Assembly: GCF_000321225.1 (NCBI RefSeq)
Contig: NW_004452136.1
Span: forward strand, 49,899-113,898
Reading direction: 5' to 3'
Origin: Odobenus rosmarus divergens
Lineage: Eukaryota; Chordata; Mammalia; Carnivora; Odobenidae
DNA: 64,000 nucleotides
This document shows positions 50,896-63,894 of the stretch, one piece after another. The position numbers and the translations under genes are program-made. The stretch's first letter is position 1. Each line of letters begins with the position of its first letter. The notes under the pieces are model-generated. The model was not told the DNA's origin. It did no database searches and saw nothing but the letters and a program-made list of their open reading frames with translations.

Positions 50896-52382
50896 AATCA
50901 CCTAAATGTAAAAATAACACATTTCCCCGTGAACTCACTGAATTTGCTTCATTTATGCATTTAGTATCTGTATAAAATAGTTGGTACTCCTTATACAGTT
51001 ATTCAGTCATTAACTCCCTGATTTATTTATTCAATGAAACAATATTTTCATGGTTATTTATTGTATATGTTCTTGCAGCAATTACATTATGTCCATTTTG
51101 GGTTGGATTATTGAGAAGATTCATGCAACTACACAAAATACACTCAAATGAAGCTTTAATAAAGGCAATGTGTAAGATAGAGCAGAAGGAAGAAAACATT
51201 AGGCAAACATCAAAGAAGTCTCAGAGATCGAGGCAAAGATTTTCAGGATCTTATTTTCTCAGGACATGTCTCATCTCAAGATTACAAGCCATGAAGATAT
51301 ATGTGATATGTTTTGGCATCATGGAAGCTGAGGCTAAAGATTACTGGGGTGTTTTGTTTGTTTGTTTGCTTGCCTGTTTGTTTTAATACTCCATTGGTCA
51401 CATAACAAAACTGGTGTGTTACCACACCCTCTCAATCTCAATCTCAAGTGCACTCTCAATCTACACATTTCCATAAGCAATGTTGTAATGATTCCAGGGG
51501 AATTTTAGGATTTTAAGGAGTACAAATAAATCGCTAATATAACACTTCATCCATATTTTGACCAAGAGGTTAGTAAAATGGAGCTTTGATAGCATTAGAG
51601 ACACCACAGATCAGCTGCAAGTTATACACTCTTACATAATCTTCTTTCCCTGAGAATTGAAGGTTAAATTGTACTTTAATATTTTCTAATTGTAAACCAC
51701 AAAACACTAATCAGGGTAAAAGTATGGGCTCTACTTTGATTGCTAAGGAAAAAGAGTGCCACCATAAAGTCAAGGCAAGCAGTTTGATACATACTGCTTT
51801 CATCTGGGTGATATAATTTTTACCCTTCCAAAGCCACTTTTCACCATTCTGTACCCTGTTCTACCTGCTGATGCTGGTCTCTGTGGACTGTCACAATGGG
51901 GTCCCTAGCCATCTGACTTCTAATGGAGTTTGGCTAAAGAGAGCCACCAGAACAAAACAGGCGATTCAGAGAGTGTGAGATTGAGCGCTTAGTCCTAGGT
52001 CAACCCCTAAGGAATGGACATAGACTGGCTGTATCCTCTATCTATGTAATATCCACTCTGGTTTGCCTGCTTTCTCCATGAAGTTCTGTCTCCAGGATGC
52101 AGTAACTTTTCCCTCCTTTTTTTCCTCCTCTTCCTGGGGAAGGGGTTGGTTGTTTGCTACTATCCCTAGTAGCAAATGAATGAAGTGGTGTTTTCATTCA
52201 TTTAAGAACATTGTAAACAATTCTAAAAGAAACAAACAAAAAACTAATTATTAATTTAACTTTTCCAAAAAAGAAATATGCCTGGTCCTTCCATCTTTTG
52301 TTCATCTTGTTTAGGACACTCTTCTTCAATCTGTCTTTTTTCCATAATTTCCCCTAACCAAACTAATTTATGATTTCTCCTT
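50896..52382. other. Unique DNA, no gene seen
   Basis: A 91-codon frame at 51111-51386 is Lys/Arg-rich with no recognisable domain and ends in a TTTG-repeat-derived tail, so it is not believed. The part at about 51810-52150 may be an old unclassified repeat. Confidence 0.4.
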
Positions 52383-52400
52383 AGAAGTTACTTTCTTTAG

Positions 52401-52614
52401 CGGCATCTGGGTGGCACAGTTGGTTAAGACTCTGGTTCTTGGTTTCAACTCAGGTCATGAACTCAGGGTCATGAGATTGAGCCTCCTGTCAGCCTCCGTG
52501 CTCAGTGCAGAGTCTGCTTGAGAATCTCTCTCCCCCTCTCTCTACCCCTCCAGCTTGTGCTCCCTCTCTTTTTCTCTCTCTAAAGTAAATAGATAAATCT
52601 TTAAAAAATAAAAA
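52401..52614 (+). mobile_element. Can-SINE, older
   Basis: Diverged head CGGCATCTGGGTGGCACAG. TSD AGAAGTTACTTTCTTTAG (52383-52400) and AGAAGTTACTTTCTCTAG (52615-52632), one mismatch. Confidence 0.95.
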
Positions 52615-52742
52615 AGAAGTTACTTTCTCTAGGAAGCACACCCCTTTCTCCATAATTAGATTGTCTTCCTCATCTTTGTGGTTACACAATATATTACACA
52701 ACCACATCACAATATTTAAAACACTATACATGCTTTTATTTT

Positions 52743-52886
52743 AATATTTTACTTATTTATTTGAGAGGGAATGAGAGAGAAAGAGAGAGAGCAAGTATGA
52801 GTGGGGGGAGGGTCAGAGGGAGAAGAAGACTCCCTGCTGAGCAGGGAGCCTGATGCAGGACTTGATCCTGGGGTTACAGGAGCCCC
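52743..52886 (-). mobile_element. Can-SINE, 5'-truncated (tRNA head missing)
   Basis: Tail and GA-rich parts are present, but the sequence stops after CAGGACTTGATCCTGGGG. TSD ACTATACATGCTTTTATTTT (52723-52742) and ACTATACATGTTTTTATTTT (52887-52906), one mismatch. Confidence 0.93.
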
Positions 52887-52906
52887 ACTATACATGTTTT
52901 TATTTT

Positions 52907-54229
52907 TGTGTTTTTGTCTGAATAACTCAATAAAATGTGCCTCAGTGAGAGAAAATATATGTTTTATATATTTATTATTTCTTTAATAAATGATATCTGT
53001 GTCTAAAATATGGTGGATACTAAATGAATATTTGTTCAGTTGAATTGTTAACTAACGGGTAAATAAAATTGTATAAGACATTCATTTGAGTTTCATGTCC
53101 ACTGGCTTAAATATACTGGGAACACTTTAAGGAGCTGAAATATCGGAATATACTTTATTAGGCACTGAGGATATACAAACTCAAGGCTATCATACTCCAT
53201 GCGTTCCACTACTTCACTAGCATAGACTAATGTGTTTGTCACATTTTATTATAATGGGTCTCAAGCTTAGGTTTTCTTCTATTCTCACTTGAGTTTCACC
53301 CAATAGTGGATCACCTCCATGACTTGAATTATCATTTATAAGCTCCTTTCTACTATTATGAGCTTAATACTTAAGACCTTGCACCTTTGCTACCCTCTTC
53401 CATGTGAAGGGAATTTCAGTTGAGCAGTTTTTTGGTCTCCTTCTGCCCAAAAAAGGAGAAGGAATAACTTATATGATTGATAATTTTGGGAAAACAGAGA
53501 ACAGCTGGGTTTGCACTGCTTCCTTCTCTTTGGGATCTGTTTATTCAAATAAGAAATATAGTCTAATATCCTTTTAGCCATATGGTAGACCTAGTAGGAT
53601 AGGTGTTCATGAGGGAAGGACTATGAATTCAAATACCATCAAAGAATGAAGACTATGTGGGTCTATTTTTTTGATTCATTATTCAAATGACAATTGTCGC
53701 TCCACATTTAGGCCATATCCTCCAATTTTGTTTTACCAGTTTTAAAAAAGAAATGATCACCATCTGACTCTTACTTCGTTTCTACATTTAGGCAGCTAAT
53801 ACAGCATTTGTTTATTTGGACTCTTAAAAGCTCCAAGAATTTGCACAATTATATCACCAGCACAAATCTCTCCTCTGAGCTTCATACTCACAACAGAGAA
53901 CTCAATCATTCCTCTCAGAGGTTTCAGAGACTTTTCAAGCTCAACACTTAAAAATTTTTGTAGCTCTATACTTCATCGTGTACAGAATCCATTAAAAACA
54001 GGTAGTTTAACCAAATATTTGATATGTAAGAAAACAAATAACAACTGGTGACCAACTCAGTTATGGTCTTTCTGCCTTCTGATCCTTTTCCTTCTACACT
54101 GAGATATTCTGAATTGTAGGTGGCAGAGTTAACACAATTAGTCTGATTGGTCCTTCACGGTTTATAATCTTAAGAGATAAAGACAACTTGTGAATGATTC
54201 AAAATATCTTTTATGGTCTGACTCTTATC
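52907..54229. other. Unique DNA, no gene seen
   Basis: No repeat or supported frame. The short minus frame at 53390-53581 is unremarkable. Confidence 0.45.
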
Positions 54230-54650
54230 TCTCCTACTTTATCTCTCAACCCTCCCACTTTACAGTCTCCATGCCATCCGTATAGATCTTTCTGTTCCTG
54301 GAAAAACCATGAACTGTGTTATCCACAGGACTCTGCCTTTGATATTCCCTGTGCCTGAAATTCTTCTCCCCACTTCTATCCCTGACTAATTCCTATTGAC
54401 TTAGAATTAGCATATTTGCTGTATTCCTCTTGGAATATTCCTTTATCTCTGCTTTGGATAGCCACTGCCTCCATCCCCAAACTTTTAATTCACTCTGTTT
54501 TAAAATTCTTGATGCACTAACTTTACTAATATGTAATTTCCCTATTTTTAAACCTGTATCCCACTTCAGAATTAATGGCAAGGACTGTATCTTCATTAAT
54601 ATTATGTTCCTGGGTCTTAACAACTTCTATCATATATAAGGGTCAATAGT
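54230..54650 (+). mobile_element. L2-type LINE 3' fragment
   Basis: L2 pattern in order: 'ttgatattccctgtgcctgaaattcttctcccca', 'gtattcctcttggaatattcctt', 'ggcaaggactgtatcttc'. Both overlapping short frames (54393-54639) are repeat-derived. Confidence 0.65.
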
Positions 54651-55280
54651 GAGTAAGGAGTGACCAAATAATTTTTTAAATGTCTCTCTTAAATTCTCCA
54701 ACATTAAGCTAACTAAAAATTACCTTGAAAATTTGGAGTCAGGAAGCATGAATTTTATCATCCCTCTAATCATCCTTTATTTTTATTTTGGCAAGTTCTT
54801 TGCTTATCTTAAAAATGAAGATCATGTGTCTGGTCTCAGAGAAAGCACTAATGGTAAACAAAATAAATAGCCACATACAAGTTATAATTTCAGGAGTGAC
54901 AAAGTCTCTCTACAATCAACATTTTTAAAGGACATATTGATATTAAGATCAATACAGAAAGGACCTCATATCTTTGAAAAGTGCAGAAAACATTATTTAA
55001 AATTTAGCAAAGGGGCTATGATGCCTTCCTAGAAAAAGGGTTATCAAGCTAAAATATAAATGGGAAAATAATAAAATGCGGTGAATTGTAAAACGATTGT
55101 CCAGAGGAAGTGTCAAATGATAGGGAATTTTTATCTTATTGACAAATAAAGGGCATTGTAAAAGTTTACTCAAATAATTTCTGAGCAGGTATACAGAACA
55201 GGGCAAGGAAAATAAACATACCCTAGCAGTGATAAGAGTGCCCTGGTCACATGTTTTCTCATACAGTGGGGATAATATAA
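54651..55280. other. AT-rich unique DNA, no gene seen
   Basis: Nothing recognised. Confidence 0.5.
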
Positions 55281-55294
55281 AAGGATCTACAATA

Positions 55295-55504
55295 AGGGCA
55301 CCTGGATGACTCAGTTGGTTAAGTGACCAACTGTTGATTTCAGCTCAGGTCATGATCTCAGGATCTTGAGATCAAGCCCCTTGTCAGGCTCTGTGCTCAG
55401 CACGGAGTCTGCTTAAGATTCTCTCTCTCTCTCTCCCTCTCCTTCTGCCCCCCCACATGCATGTACTCTCTCTAAATCAATCAATCAATCAATCTTTTTT
55501 TTTT
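55295..55504 (+). mobile_element. Can-SINE, older subfamily
   Basis: Head AGGGCACCTGGATGACTCAG, 'ccaactgttgatttcagctcagg' body, tail (CAAT)n then T-run. TSD AAGGATCTACAATA (55281-55294) and AAGGATCTATAATA (55505-55518). Confidence 0.95.
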
Positions 55505-55518
55505 AAGGATCTATAATA

Positions 55519-56096
55519 GCACAGATAGAAAATTTTACAGAATTGGCCTCATTCTTTTGCTTTATTCTCATGCTCACTGAATCCAGTCACTTACTCATTG
55601 GGTTCTAAAGCCACTAAATAAGGGAGCAGATGTCTTCCAAGTAGAATCTATGGGAAGAAATGTATCAACAAAATTAATCTTAGTACCCAAATACCCTTCT
55701 GGATTACAGATCAATTTGATTATTCCTAGGTGAACTAAGAAACTTGAGTCCATGACCTCCCTCCTGCCTTCTCCCAAAGAATCAGTCTGAGTGTCTGAAA
55801 GCCTGCATTAACATGTCAATATTTTAACAACACTACATAGGAGCAGAAATAATATTATCTTACCTTGTAATGTGTTTTGATCTGTAAGCTGATAGTCTTG
55901 CTCATACTTTAAATTCTCATTATAAAAAATAAAAATATACAATTCAATGGAAATAATCTGTAATTTCACATTTCATATAAATATTTTCTAAAAACCCACA
56001 GGAAACAAATTTAGAAGACATAATGCACAAGTGCCACAAAGTAAAGTAGAAAGGATATTGCACTGTAGATTCATTATACCATTTATGTACTTTAGA
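55519..56096. other. Unique DNA, no gene seen
   Basis: Two short minus frames without recognisable features. Confidence 0.5.
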
Positions 56097-56106
56097 ACAG
56101 TTACAT

Positions 56107-57501
56107 GGACGATCTACAAGATGGGTTTTCCTGAAGCTGCCAGTTCTTTTAGAACTCATCAAATTGAGGCTGTTCCAACCAGCTCTGCAGTTGATGGATT
56201 TAAGGCAAATGTTGTCTTTAAGGAGATTGAGAAGAAGCTTGAAGAGGAAGGGGAACAGTTTGTGAAGAAAATCGGTGGTATTTTTGCCTTCAAGGTGAAG
56301 GACAGCCCTGAGGGTAAAGAAGCCACCTGGTGCTGGATGTGAAGAACGGCAAAGGATCTGTGCTTCCTAACTCAGATAAGAAGGCTGACTGCCCAATCAC
56401 AATGGCTGACTCGGACTTACTGGCGTTCATGACTGGTAAAATGAATCCTTAGTCGGCCTTCTTTCAAGGCAAAGTGAAAATCACTGGCAGCATGGGTCTG
56501 GCTATGAAGTTACAAAATCTTCAGCTTCAGCCGGGCAAAGCTAAGCTGTGAAGAACTCCCTTTGCCTACCTTTGAAAATTAAGATGAGATATATAGATAT
56601 ATATCCATATATTTCATTGTCCCAACTTAGACGGAAACTACACATTGGCAAATAGTGTGAGATTTGTTTTTAAATGGGTGTGACCGGCCCTGGTTTTCCT
56701 AAGCTCTGGGTGGACAGGGCCCGATGGTGTACTACTGTTTGCTGAATTGCATACAAAACTGTGCATTACAAAGTTCATATGGTAATTATGGTTTGGGGTA
56801 AAACTTGAGTTTCAGAATAAAATTAGGAACAGCAAAATCTAAAAACTATGTAAACAAAAGCTCTCATTTTGCTTATAAAGTATATTTAAAGATCATTCTG
56901 CTGAAGATTCAACTTAAGTTTTCCTCTGGAGAACCAGTGGAGAAGCCGAATACCAGGAACTGGCCAGTGGTAATTACTGTTGTGAATTAATGTCCTTAAT
57001 CTGTTTTCCATTAATAGTTTTTAAAATTCTGTACTGAGATGTTTTAAAAAAAGACTTAAATTTTGCTTTTCATGCCATCAAAATGGGATTTTTTTTCTCA
57101 AATCAAAATAAACCTGATCAGAGCTTGGGCGGGGGAGGGAGTGGAATCTACAGCCGAATGCAGGTCTATTTTTAAAATAAAAATATTTTTAAAATGACTT
57201 CCCTTCTTGAAAAAATCAGTGTATTGGTCGTAAGACGCTGTTGTTAAAAATAATTGAACAAATAAAGTTTGCTTTGAGATGCAGTTTTCAAAGTATCTAT
57301 TGTAAAGCTCTCAGTCCTTTGTTCTCATTTTCCTTTTTCATATAAGTTTAGTTTAATTATCCATATTTGATTTATCTTTCTTCCCGTTTTTTTCTAATGC
57401 TAATGTTATTTCTTATAACTCAGTAAGATACGGGGTAAAATAATGCTTTTGGAAGAATGTTTAATAGAAAATTAAAATAGCTCTTCCTGAAAAAAAAAAA
57501 A
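56107..57501 (+). pseudogene. SCP2: SCP2 (sterol carrier protein 2) processed pseudogene
   Basis: The native pro-SCP2 start (56121-56123) opens [20 protein letters not shown], followed by the SCP2 lipid-transfer domain ([21 protein letters not shown]). SCP2 binds sterols and fatty acyl-CoA in peroxisomes, and the C-terminal AKL peroxisome signal is still legible before the stop at 56549-56551. One base is lost near 56331 (after KEATW), shifting the frame, and CAG has become TAG at 56450-56452. A long 3'UTR follows, with AATAAA signals (one near 57261), and the copy ends in a poly(A) run at 57490-57501. Likely TSD ACAGTTACAT (56097-56106) and ACAGTTATAT (57503-57512). The copy begins only about 14 nt before the ATG, so it derives either from the short SCP2 transcript or from 5' truncation. 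Coding residues upstream (56031-56120) are flanking sequence. Confidence 0.95.
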
Positions 57502-57512
57502 CACAGTTATAT

Positions 57513-59259
57513 CTATGAAAAAACATTTATTTTCTTTCCAGAATTTTTTAGTGCACAATGTGTTGTGACCATTTGTAGTTTTATAACTGGAATGATTTCT
57601 CTATGAAGTAATATATATTTCTGCGTCTGAATTCAAATAAAGTATTTTATGACAGCTACAAAGTAAAATAACACATAATCGAAATTAATCATAATAATGT
57701 TAGAAAGTAAATAGTTTGGTGGCAGATGTTCATATAAAATAATTTTGGTGCTGATATCTTGCAGAATATTAAGCAAAATGCAATGTTATGATAAGAAAAA
57801 AACTTTCCAGGATGTACTACATCTTACAAAATAAAACATTTTATAGAGCTTATTTTTAGTAGTTTTGTATGTTTTTAATTTGAAACTTTTATAAGATCAT
57901 ATATCTGCTTAACCAAGTAAAATTTTTTTTGCCACATTCTCCTTAATTTTATAGTCATAGTTCTTCTCATTAGACTTTTTCCTGCCCATCAGGAAAATAA
58001 CCTATGGTTTCCTATGAGCCACTAAAATTGGGGCTCTTGTTAACAGCTTACAATTTCTCCATAAATAACTTTATGAGATAAAAAGCCTATAAAAAGCTGT
58101 TGGTATCTCAGTGTGTAGACAAAAATGCATACTACAGTCAGTAAAGGAAGGAATCCTTCATGTGGTCCAAGGGACACAATTTGCCTATTTTTCCTCAAGT
58201 CAAATTACTGAAATGTGGGAAATAATACTATGTATTTTAAGAATATTATAAACTTTTTCTATTCTTTCAAAATTATATTTATTTAAGTCATATAATTTTA
58301 TCCTCAGTGCAATTATAAATTATGAATTTATAAGACTACAATTACAATTTTGTAATGTAGATGCTGAAAAGGAGGTGATTGTGACTAATATTTGTGTTTT
58401 AAAATTTTTTAGAACAATTTGTCCCTTAAATTATTCTGCCCTTATAATATCTGCTATAGTTCTTTTCTTGTCTGCTGCTGTTCACTGAGTTTTGATGATG
58501 GCAACGAGAGATTTATTTTTTAAAGTCCTTTGACACATGAGGATGCAAAGGGAAAGGAAGACTGCCACTGTGTCTCACATGGGACACAAAACTGAAAGAT
58601 TCAAACTCTATTAATATTCATGAAGCAAAACAACCAACTCTTATTTTTGAAATATTGACTGTAAGGATATCCCATTTTCCATTTCAAAGAGGTTAGTATT
58701 AGCTACATGATTAATAAACTCAGAAGGCATTCAGATTTTCAACAACAGCCAGGAGAAGATTATCATTTGAGTTAAGGAAAGACCTACTGGCACTTGAACA
58801 TAGGCTAGTATTGCTGGAAAAGTCCAGCCCCTTTGGATGTCTTCTCTTGAAGGGAATTGCAAAGCTGCAATTATAGGCTGTCCTTTCTCTTTGGGAATTA
58901 ATTTGACATGCATTTTTAAAATGGTAGATGTTTGTAGTGTAATGCTCAGATATTTTGCCCAAATTTTCATTTGTTTTGGTCCCTTGGTCCAATTTTCCCA
59001 GTGACACTCCAATGTCTACACAGTGTCCTCCTCCACATTTCAGATCATGTATAGATTGCATAATTCTACATCTGTCAAGCCAAAATCTTTGTGAAACCAT
59101 CTCCTGCCTTGATTCTAGTCATTTTGGACTCATCAACTACATCTGCTCATCATATGCTTGTTTTCTCTGCCTGTGTGCAACACCATCCCTTCCTCTTTCT
59201 TCTTGAAGTCTTCTCTGACCAGCCATCTGAAGAGCGACAAACCTTACCTGTTAGCTCCT
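57513..59259. other. AT-rich unique DNA, no gene supported
   Basis: The best frame, 126 codons on minus (58720-59100), has no recognisable domain. A second overlapping frame (58731-59012) is equally open, which argues for chance. Confidence 0.4.
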
Positions 59260-59445
59260 ATAATATCTGAATATACTCTGTGCACTTTAATCCCTGATTT
59301 ACCTATATCTTTTTATCCCAGATTATAAACTCCTTGACAACAAAATAGTAATGCATTATTGCACTTTGATTTCCTCAGAAATTAGCATGATGCCTGGTAT
59401 ATAGCATGTGCTCACAAAATGATTCACTGAAATGCATTTATCTTC
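59260..59445 (+). mobile_element. L2-type LINE 3' end
   Basis: L2 3' pattern: 'tttatcccagattataaactccttgacaacaaaatagtaatg' then 'agcatgatgcctggtatatagcatgtgctcacaaaatg'. Confidence 0.7.
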
Positions 59446-59654
59446 CATTTGCTTCTTCAAGTCTTAATTTGTCCTACAAGAACCACATAACCACCTACAG
59501 GAATCCATTGCCAAGAAAACCCCTCATACACAATTGTCTTTTTTAAGTCATTCAATTCCTGAATAGATTAATATACCAAGCCATAAAAGAATATTAATAT
59601 AAAATACTAACACTAACAAAAATATCCTCAGATAGACAATAGTATTAACGCTAA

Positions 59655-59870
59655 TAAAATTTGGCATATACTGGGAGCTTAATATGCTTTATATAGTGTG
59701 CTAAGTGCTTTATGGGTTTTCCCAAGTTCAAATCTCACTAATAACCCATAGTGTAAAGATTATTACTACACCTATTTAATATATGACAAAATAAGTGACT
59801 TGTTCAAGACAATACAGCTTGGGTTGTGGTACATCAGAGTTAATCTGAGGACTGACTGACTTGAAAGCCC
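59655..59870 (+). mobile_element. MIR-type SINE
   Basis: MIR core: 'tatagtgtgctaagtgctttatgggtt', 'tattactacacctatttaatatatgacaaa', 'gacttgttcaagacaatacagctt' in order. Confidence 0.82.
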
Positions 59871-61416
59871 ATTATAATTTTTGAATACTATATTATATAG
59901 CTTCTATAAAGCATTTTATATTTGAACAAAATAAATATTTCCATAAATATTAGTTATTATTTTATTGTCAATTTTATCTTACATTGTTTTCCAGTTGGAT
60001 TACTTACACAAAATTTTGGTTTCAATTCCAGGAGGTAGAGCACATGCTTTCTTTCATAATCTTAACATATCTACATTAGAAGTGGTCCCTTAACACCTAT
60101 CAAATATGTATGGAATAGAACTGACCCCAAATTGCAACAATGCCATAGACACCAGACCAGGTGAATTGGAGGATATCTACAATGTTATTTTAAAATAATT
60201 ATGAGCCTTGATTACCTAAGTACTAAAAATATTAAAACACACGTTTAGGCTGAATTTCTAAGCAGATACAAAATAATGTATACTTTATAATATAGTTTCC
60301 TATGACAGTTTTAAAAATTGAATTTTGAGTCTAAACGATGAGTTTCATAAATATTTGGGGTTTGAATGTCATTATATTTCTCCCTTTCCTAAAACTTTGA
60401 GGCTACATATTCTAAAGATGACTTAGAATATGGAGTTTTCTTTAAAATTCTTCAGTAAAAATTGTGAGGAAAGGCAGATAAATGCAACAAAATTGGCAAC
60501 ATATTCTTAATTATTAAGGCTGGGTTACAGGTACATTAGGGTTCATCATGCCATTCTATTTTCATGTTTTAATATTTCTATAATAAATATTATTTTTAAA
60601 AGTAAAAATAAATGAATATGGCAAGTGTATGTGTATTCCTTTCAGTTTAGATCTGTGTTTCCACCCATTTTCCCAATGCCTAGAAGTCTAGATATTCTCT
60701 CAGCCACACAACAGAAAATGTTTTGTTTTTGTTTTTGTTTTTGTTTTTCCTAACCTGACCTTAAATGTTATCAGGGCCACCTCTTTAACATCAGATTTAA
60801 TCAAAATGCTAAAAAGAAACAAATACTTCTAGTTTGTGTAAATGAAAGTTTAAGAGTCAAAAATTAAACCAATGAACGTGAAATTCACCAAATTTCTGGA
60901 TCTACAAGCTGTCTTTCACTTTGAGGTAGACTGAAGGTGTTACCAATACCAGTATATCAGACCATCCATTAACCCACATGCCTAAAATATACCTGACACT
61001 ATATTTTAATATATCACAGCAACATATCACAAGGAGAATGTGGTCTTCCAAGAATCTCTCTCGTGAAGAATCTATCTCATTCTTTACTGCTGCAAAATAG
61101 ACAATGATTATGAAAAGTAGTGCTTAAAGTTTGGAAACTTCCTTAAAATGAGTTTCTCACTTCACAGTGTTTAAGCTTTTTTAAAAATCGAATAATTATC
61201 ACACTTTAAAAAATTGAAATAAAAAGCACTAACAATTGGGTGATTATAGGAAAAGCTTAACCTTACAAAATAAACACCACCCCAAAATACACTTCTATTT
61301 ATTCTATTTAACTAATTCTGTTTAACTCTAATGTTTCATAATATATTCTATCACCCAGAAAATAAAGTATAAGGCTCTTTTGAACTGTGCACAGGAAAAG
61401 AGACACAAAAGCAATA
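59871..61416. other. AT-rich unique DNA, no gene seen
   Basis: A (TTTTTG)n-like low-complexity tract lies at about 60720-60747. Otherwise nothing recognised. Confidence 0.5.
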
Positions 61417-61434
61417 AGAAAAAGTAATTTAAGC

Positions 61435-63495
61435 ATCTGAATCGGCAAAGAAGAAGTGAAACTCTCACTTTTTGCAGATGATATGACACTTTACGTGGAA
61501 AATCCAAAAGACTCCACCCCAAAACTGCTAGAACTCATACAGGAGTTCAGTAAAGTGGCAGGATATAAAATCAATGCACAGAAATCAGTTACATTTTTAT
61601 ACACCAACAACAAGACAGAAGAAAGAGAAATTAAGGAGTTGATCCCATTTACAATTACACTCAAAACCATAAGATATCTAGGAATAAATCTAACCAAAGA
61701 GGCAAAAAATTTGTACTCAGAAAACTATAAAATACTCATAAAAGAAATTGAGGAAGACAGAAAGAAATGGAAAAACGTTCCATGCTCATTGATTGGAAGA
61801 ACAAATATTGTGAAAACGTCTGTGCTACCTAGAGCAATCTACACATTTAATGCAATCCCCATCAAAATACCATCCACTTTTTTCAAAGAAATGGAACAAA
61901 TAATCCTATAATTTGTTTGGAAACAGAAAACACCCCAAATAGCCAGAGGAATGTTGAAAAAGAAAAGCAAAGCTGATGGCATCACAATTCCAGACTTGAA
62001 GCTCTATTACAAAGCTGTCATCATCAAGACAGTATGGTACTGGCACAAAAACAGACACATAGATCAATGGAACAGAATAGAGAGCCCAGAAATGGACCCT
62101 CAACTCTATGGTCAAATAATCTTCGGCAAAGCAGGAAAAAATGTTCAATAGGAAAAAGTCTCTTCAACAAACGGTGTTGGGAAAATTGGACAGCCTCATG
62201 CAGAAGAATGAAACTGGACCATTTCCTTACCCCACATACAAAAGTAGACTCAAAATGGTTGAAAGACCTAAATGTGAGACAGGAATCCATCAAAATCCTG
62301 AAGAACACAGGCAGCAACCTCTTCGACCTCAGCCGCAGCAACTTCTTCCTAGAAACATTGCCAAAGGCAAGGGAAGCAAGGGCAAAAATGAACTATTGGG
62401 ACTTGATCAAGATAAAAAGCTTTTGCACAACAAAGGAAACAGTCAACAAAACCAGAAGACAACCAACAGAATGGGAGAAGATATTTGCAAATGATATATC
62501 AGATAAAGAGCTAGTTTCCAAGATCTATAAAGAACTTATCAAACTCAACACCCAAAGAACAACTAATCCAATCAAGAAATGAGCAGAAGACATGAATAGA
62601 CATTTCTGCAAAGAAGACATCCAAATGGCCAACAGACACATGAAAAAGTGTTCAAAATCACTCGGCCTCAGGGAAATACAAATCAAAACCTCAATGAGAT
62701 ACCACCTCACACCAGTCAGAATGGCTAAAGTTAACAAGTCAGGAAAAGACAGATGTTGGCGAGGATGCGGAGAAAGGGGGAACCCTCTTACACTGTTGGT
62801 GGGAACACAAGGTGGTGCAGCCACTCTGGAAAACAGTATGGAGGTTCCTCAAAAAGTTGAAAATAGAGCTACCCTATGACCCAACAATTGCACTACTGGG
62901 TATTTACCCCAAAGATACAAATGTAGTGATCCGAAAGGGCACCTGCTCCCCAATGTTTATAGCAGCAATGTCCACAATAGCCAAAGTATGGAAAGAGCCT
63001 AGATGTCCATCAACATATGAATGGATAAAGAAGATGTGATATATATACACAATGGAATATTATACAGCCGTCAGAAAAAAAATGAAATCTTGCCATTTGC
63101 AATGATGTGAATGGAACTAGAGGGTATTATGTTAAGCAAAATAAGTCAATCAGAGAAAGACAAATATCAAAAATCTCACTGATATGAAGAATTTGAAAAA
63201 CAAGACAGAGGATCATAGGGGAAGGGAGGGAAAAACGAAACAAGATGAAACCAGAGAGGGAAACAAACCGTAAGACACTCTTAATCTCAGGAAACAACCT
63301 GAGGGTTGCTGGAGTGGAGGGTGATGGGAGGGATGGGTGGCTGGGTTATGGACACTGGGGAGGGTATGTATCTGGTGAGCACTGTGAATTGTGTAAGACT
63401 GATGAATCACAGACCTGTACCCCTGAAACAAATAACACATTATATGTTAATAAAAATTTTTAATTAAAAAATAAAAATAAATAAAATTAAAAAAT
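61435..63495 (+). mobile_element. 5'-truncated L1, ORF2 C-terminal half to 3' tail
   Basis: Near-matching TSD AGAAAAAGTAATTTAAG (61417-61433) and AGAAAAAGTAATTAAG (63496-63511). It starts within the reverse transcriptase at the FADD active-site motif ([18 protein letters not shown], about 61459-61512). ORF2 is open to 61911, where a TAA interrupts it, then continues in shifted frames (62034-62582, 62592-62879, 62812-63039). The 3'UTR ends in GAATCACAGACCTGTACCCC and an A-rich tail. This tail type lacks the AACATAACATAATAAAA module of the other copies. Dead copy. Confidence 0.94.
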
Positions 63496-63511
63496 AGAAA
63501 AAGTAATTAAG

Positions 63512-63894
63512 TACGATTAGCCACTTGTCATCTATAGGTAAAAAAGTAAAAAAAAGTAAAAAAAATTAAGTTTTTATAAAAGTTCAAAAATAAAAATTTC
63601 ACAACAACCACAGTGTGAAAACGATATCTTGACTAAATATTTCGTGAAACATTTGCAGAAGTTGTAATGATTAAATATAAATGGTACAGTGCTAAAACAG
63701 TAATAAGTATCACCAGTTTAAAGAATTGTGTGTCATTAAACACATCTTGAGACTCATTATTACTTCATCTGTAAGGAAATTGTGCCACTCACTTTGTTCC
63801 TTCTCTAATATTAAGGATGTCAAAGAAAATGTCATTAATTATCACCACTTCCATGTGTTATACACTGAAGATATCACAGAGGGTAGACTGTGAT
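63512..63894. other. AT-rich unique DNA, no gene seen
   Basis: Nothing recognised. Confidence 0.5.

Noticed and set aside
51111..51386. 91-codon basic frame
   Set aside because: Basic, low-information translation ending in a TTTG-repeat-derived hydrophobic tail; no match recognised.
58720..59100. 126-codon minus frame
   Set aside because: No recognisable family, and a second overlapping minus frame is equally open, as expected by chance.
61491..62824. Minus-strand frames of 68-105 codons across the 61-kb L1
   Set aside because: Antisense shadows of L1 ORF2.
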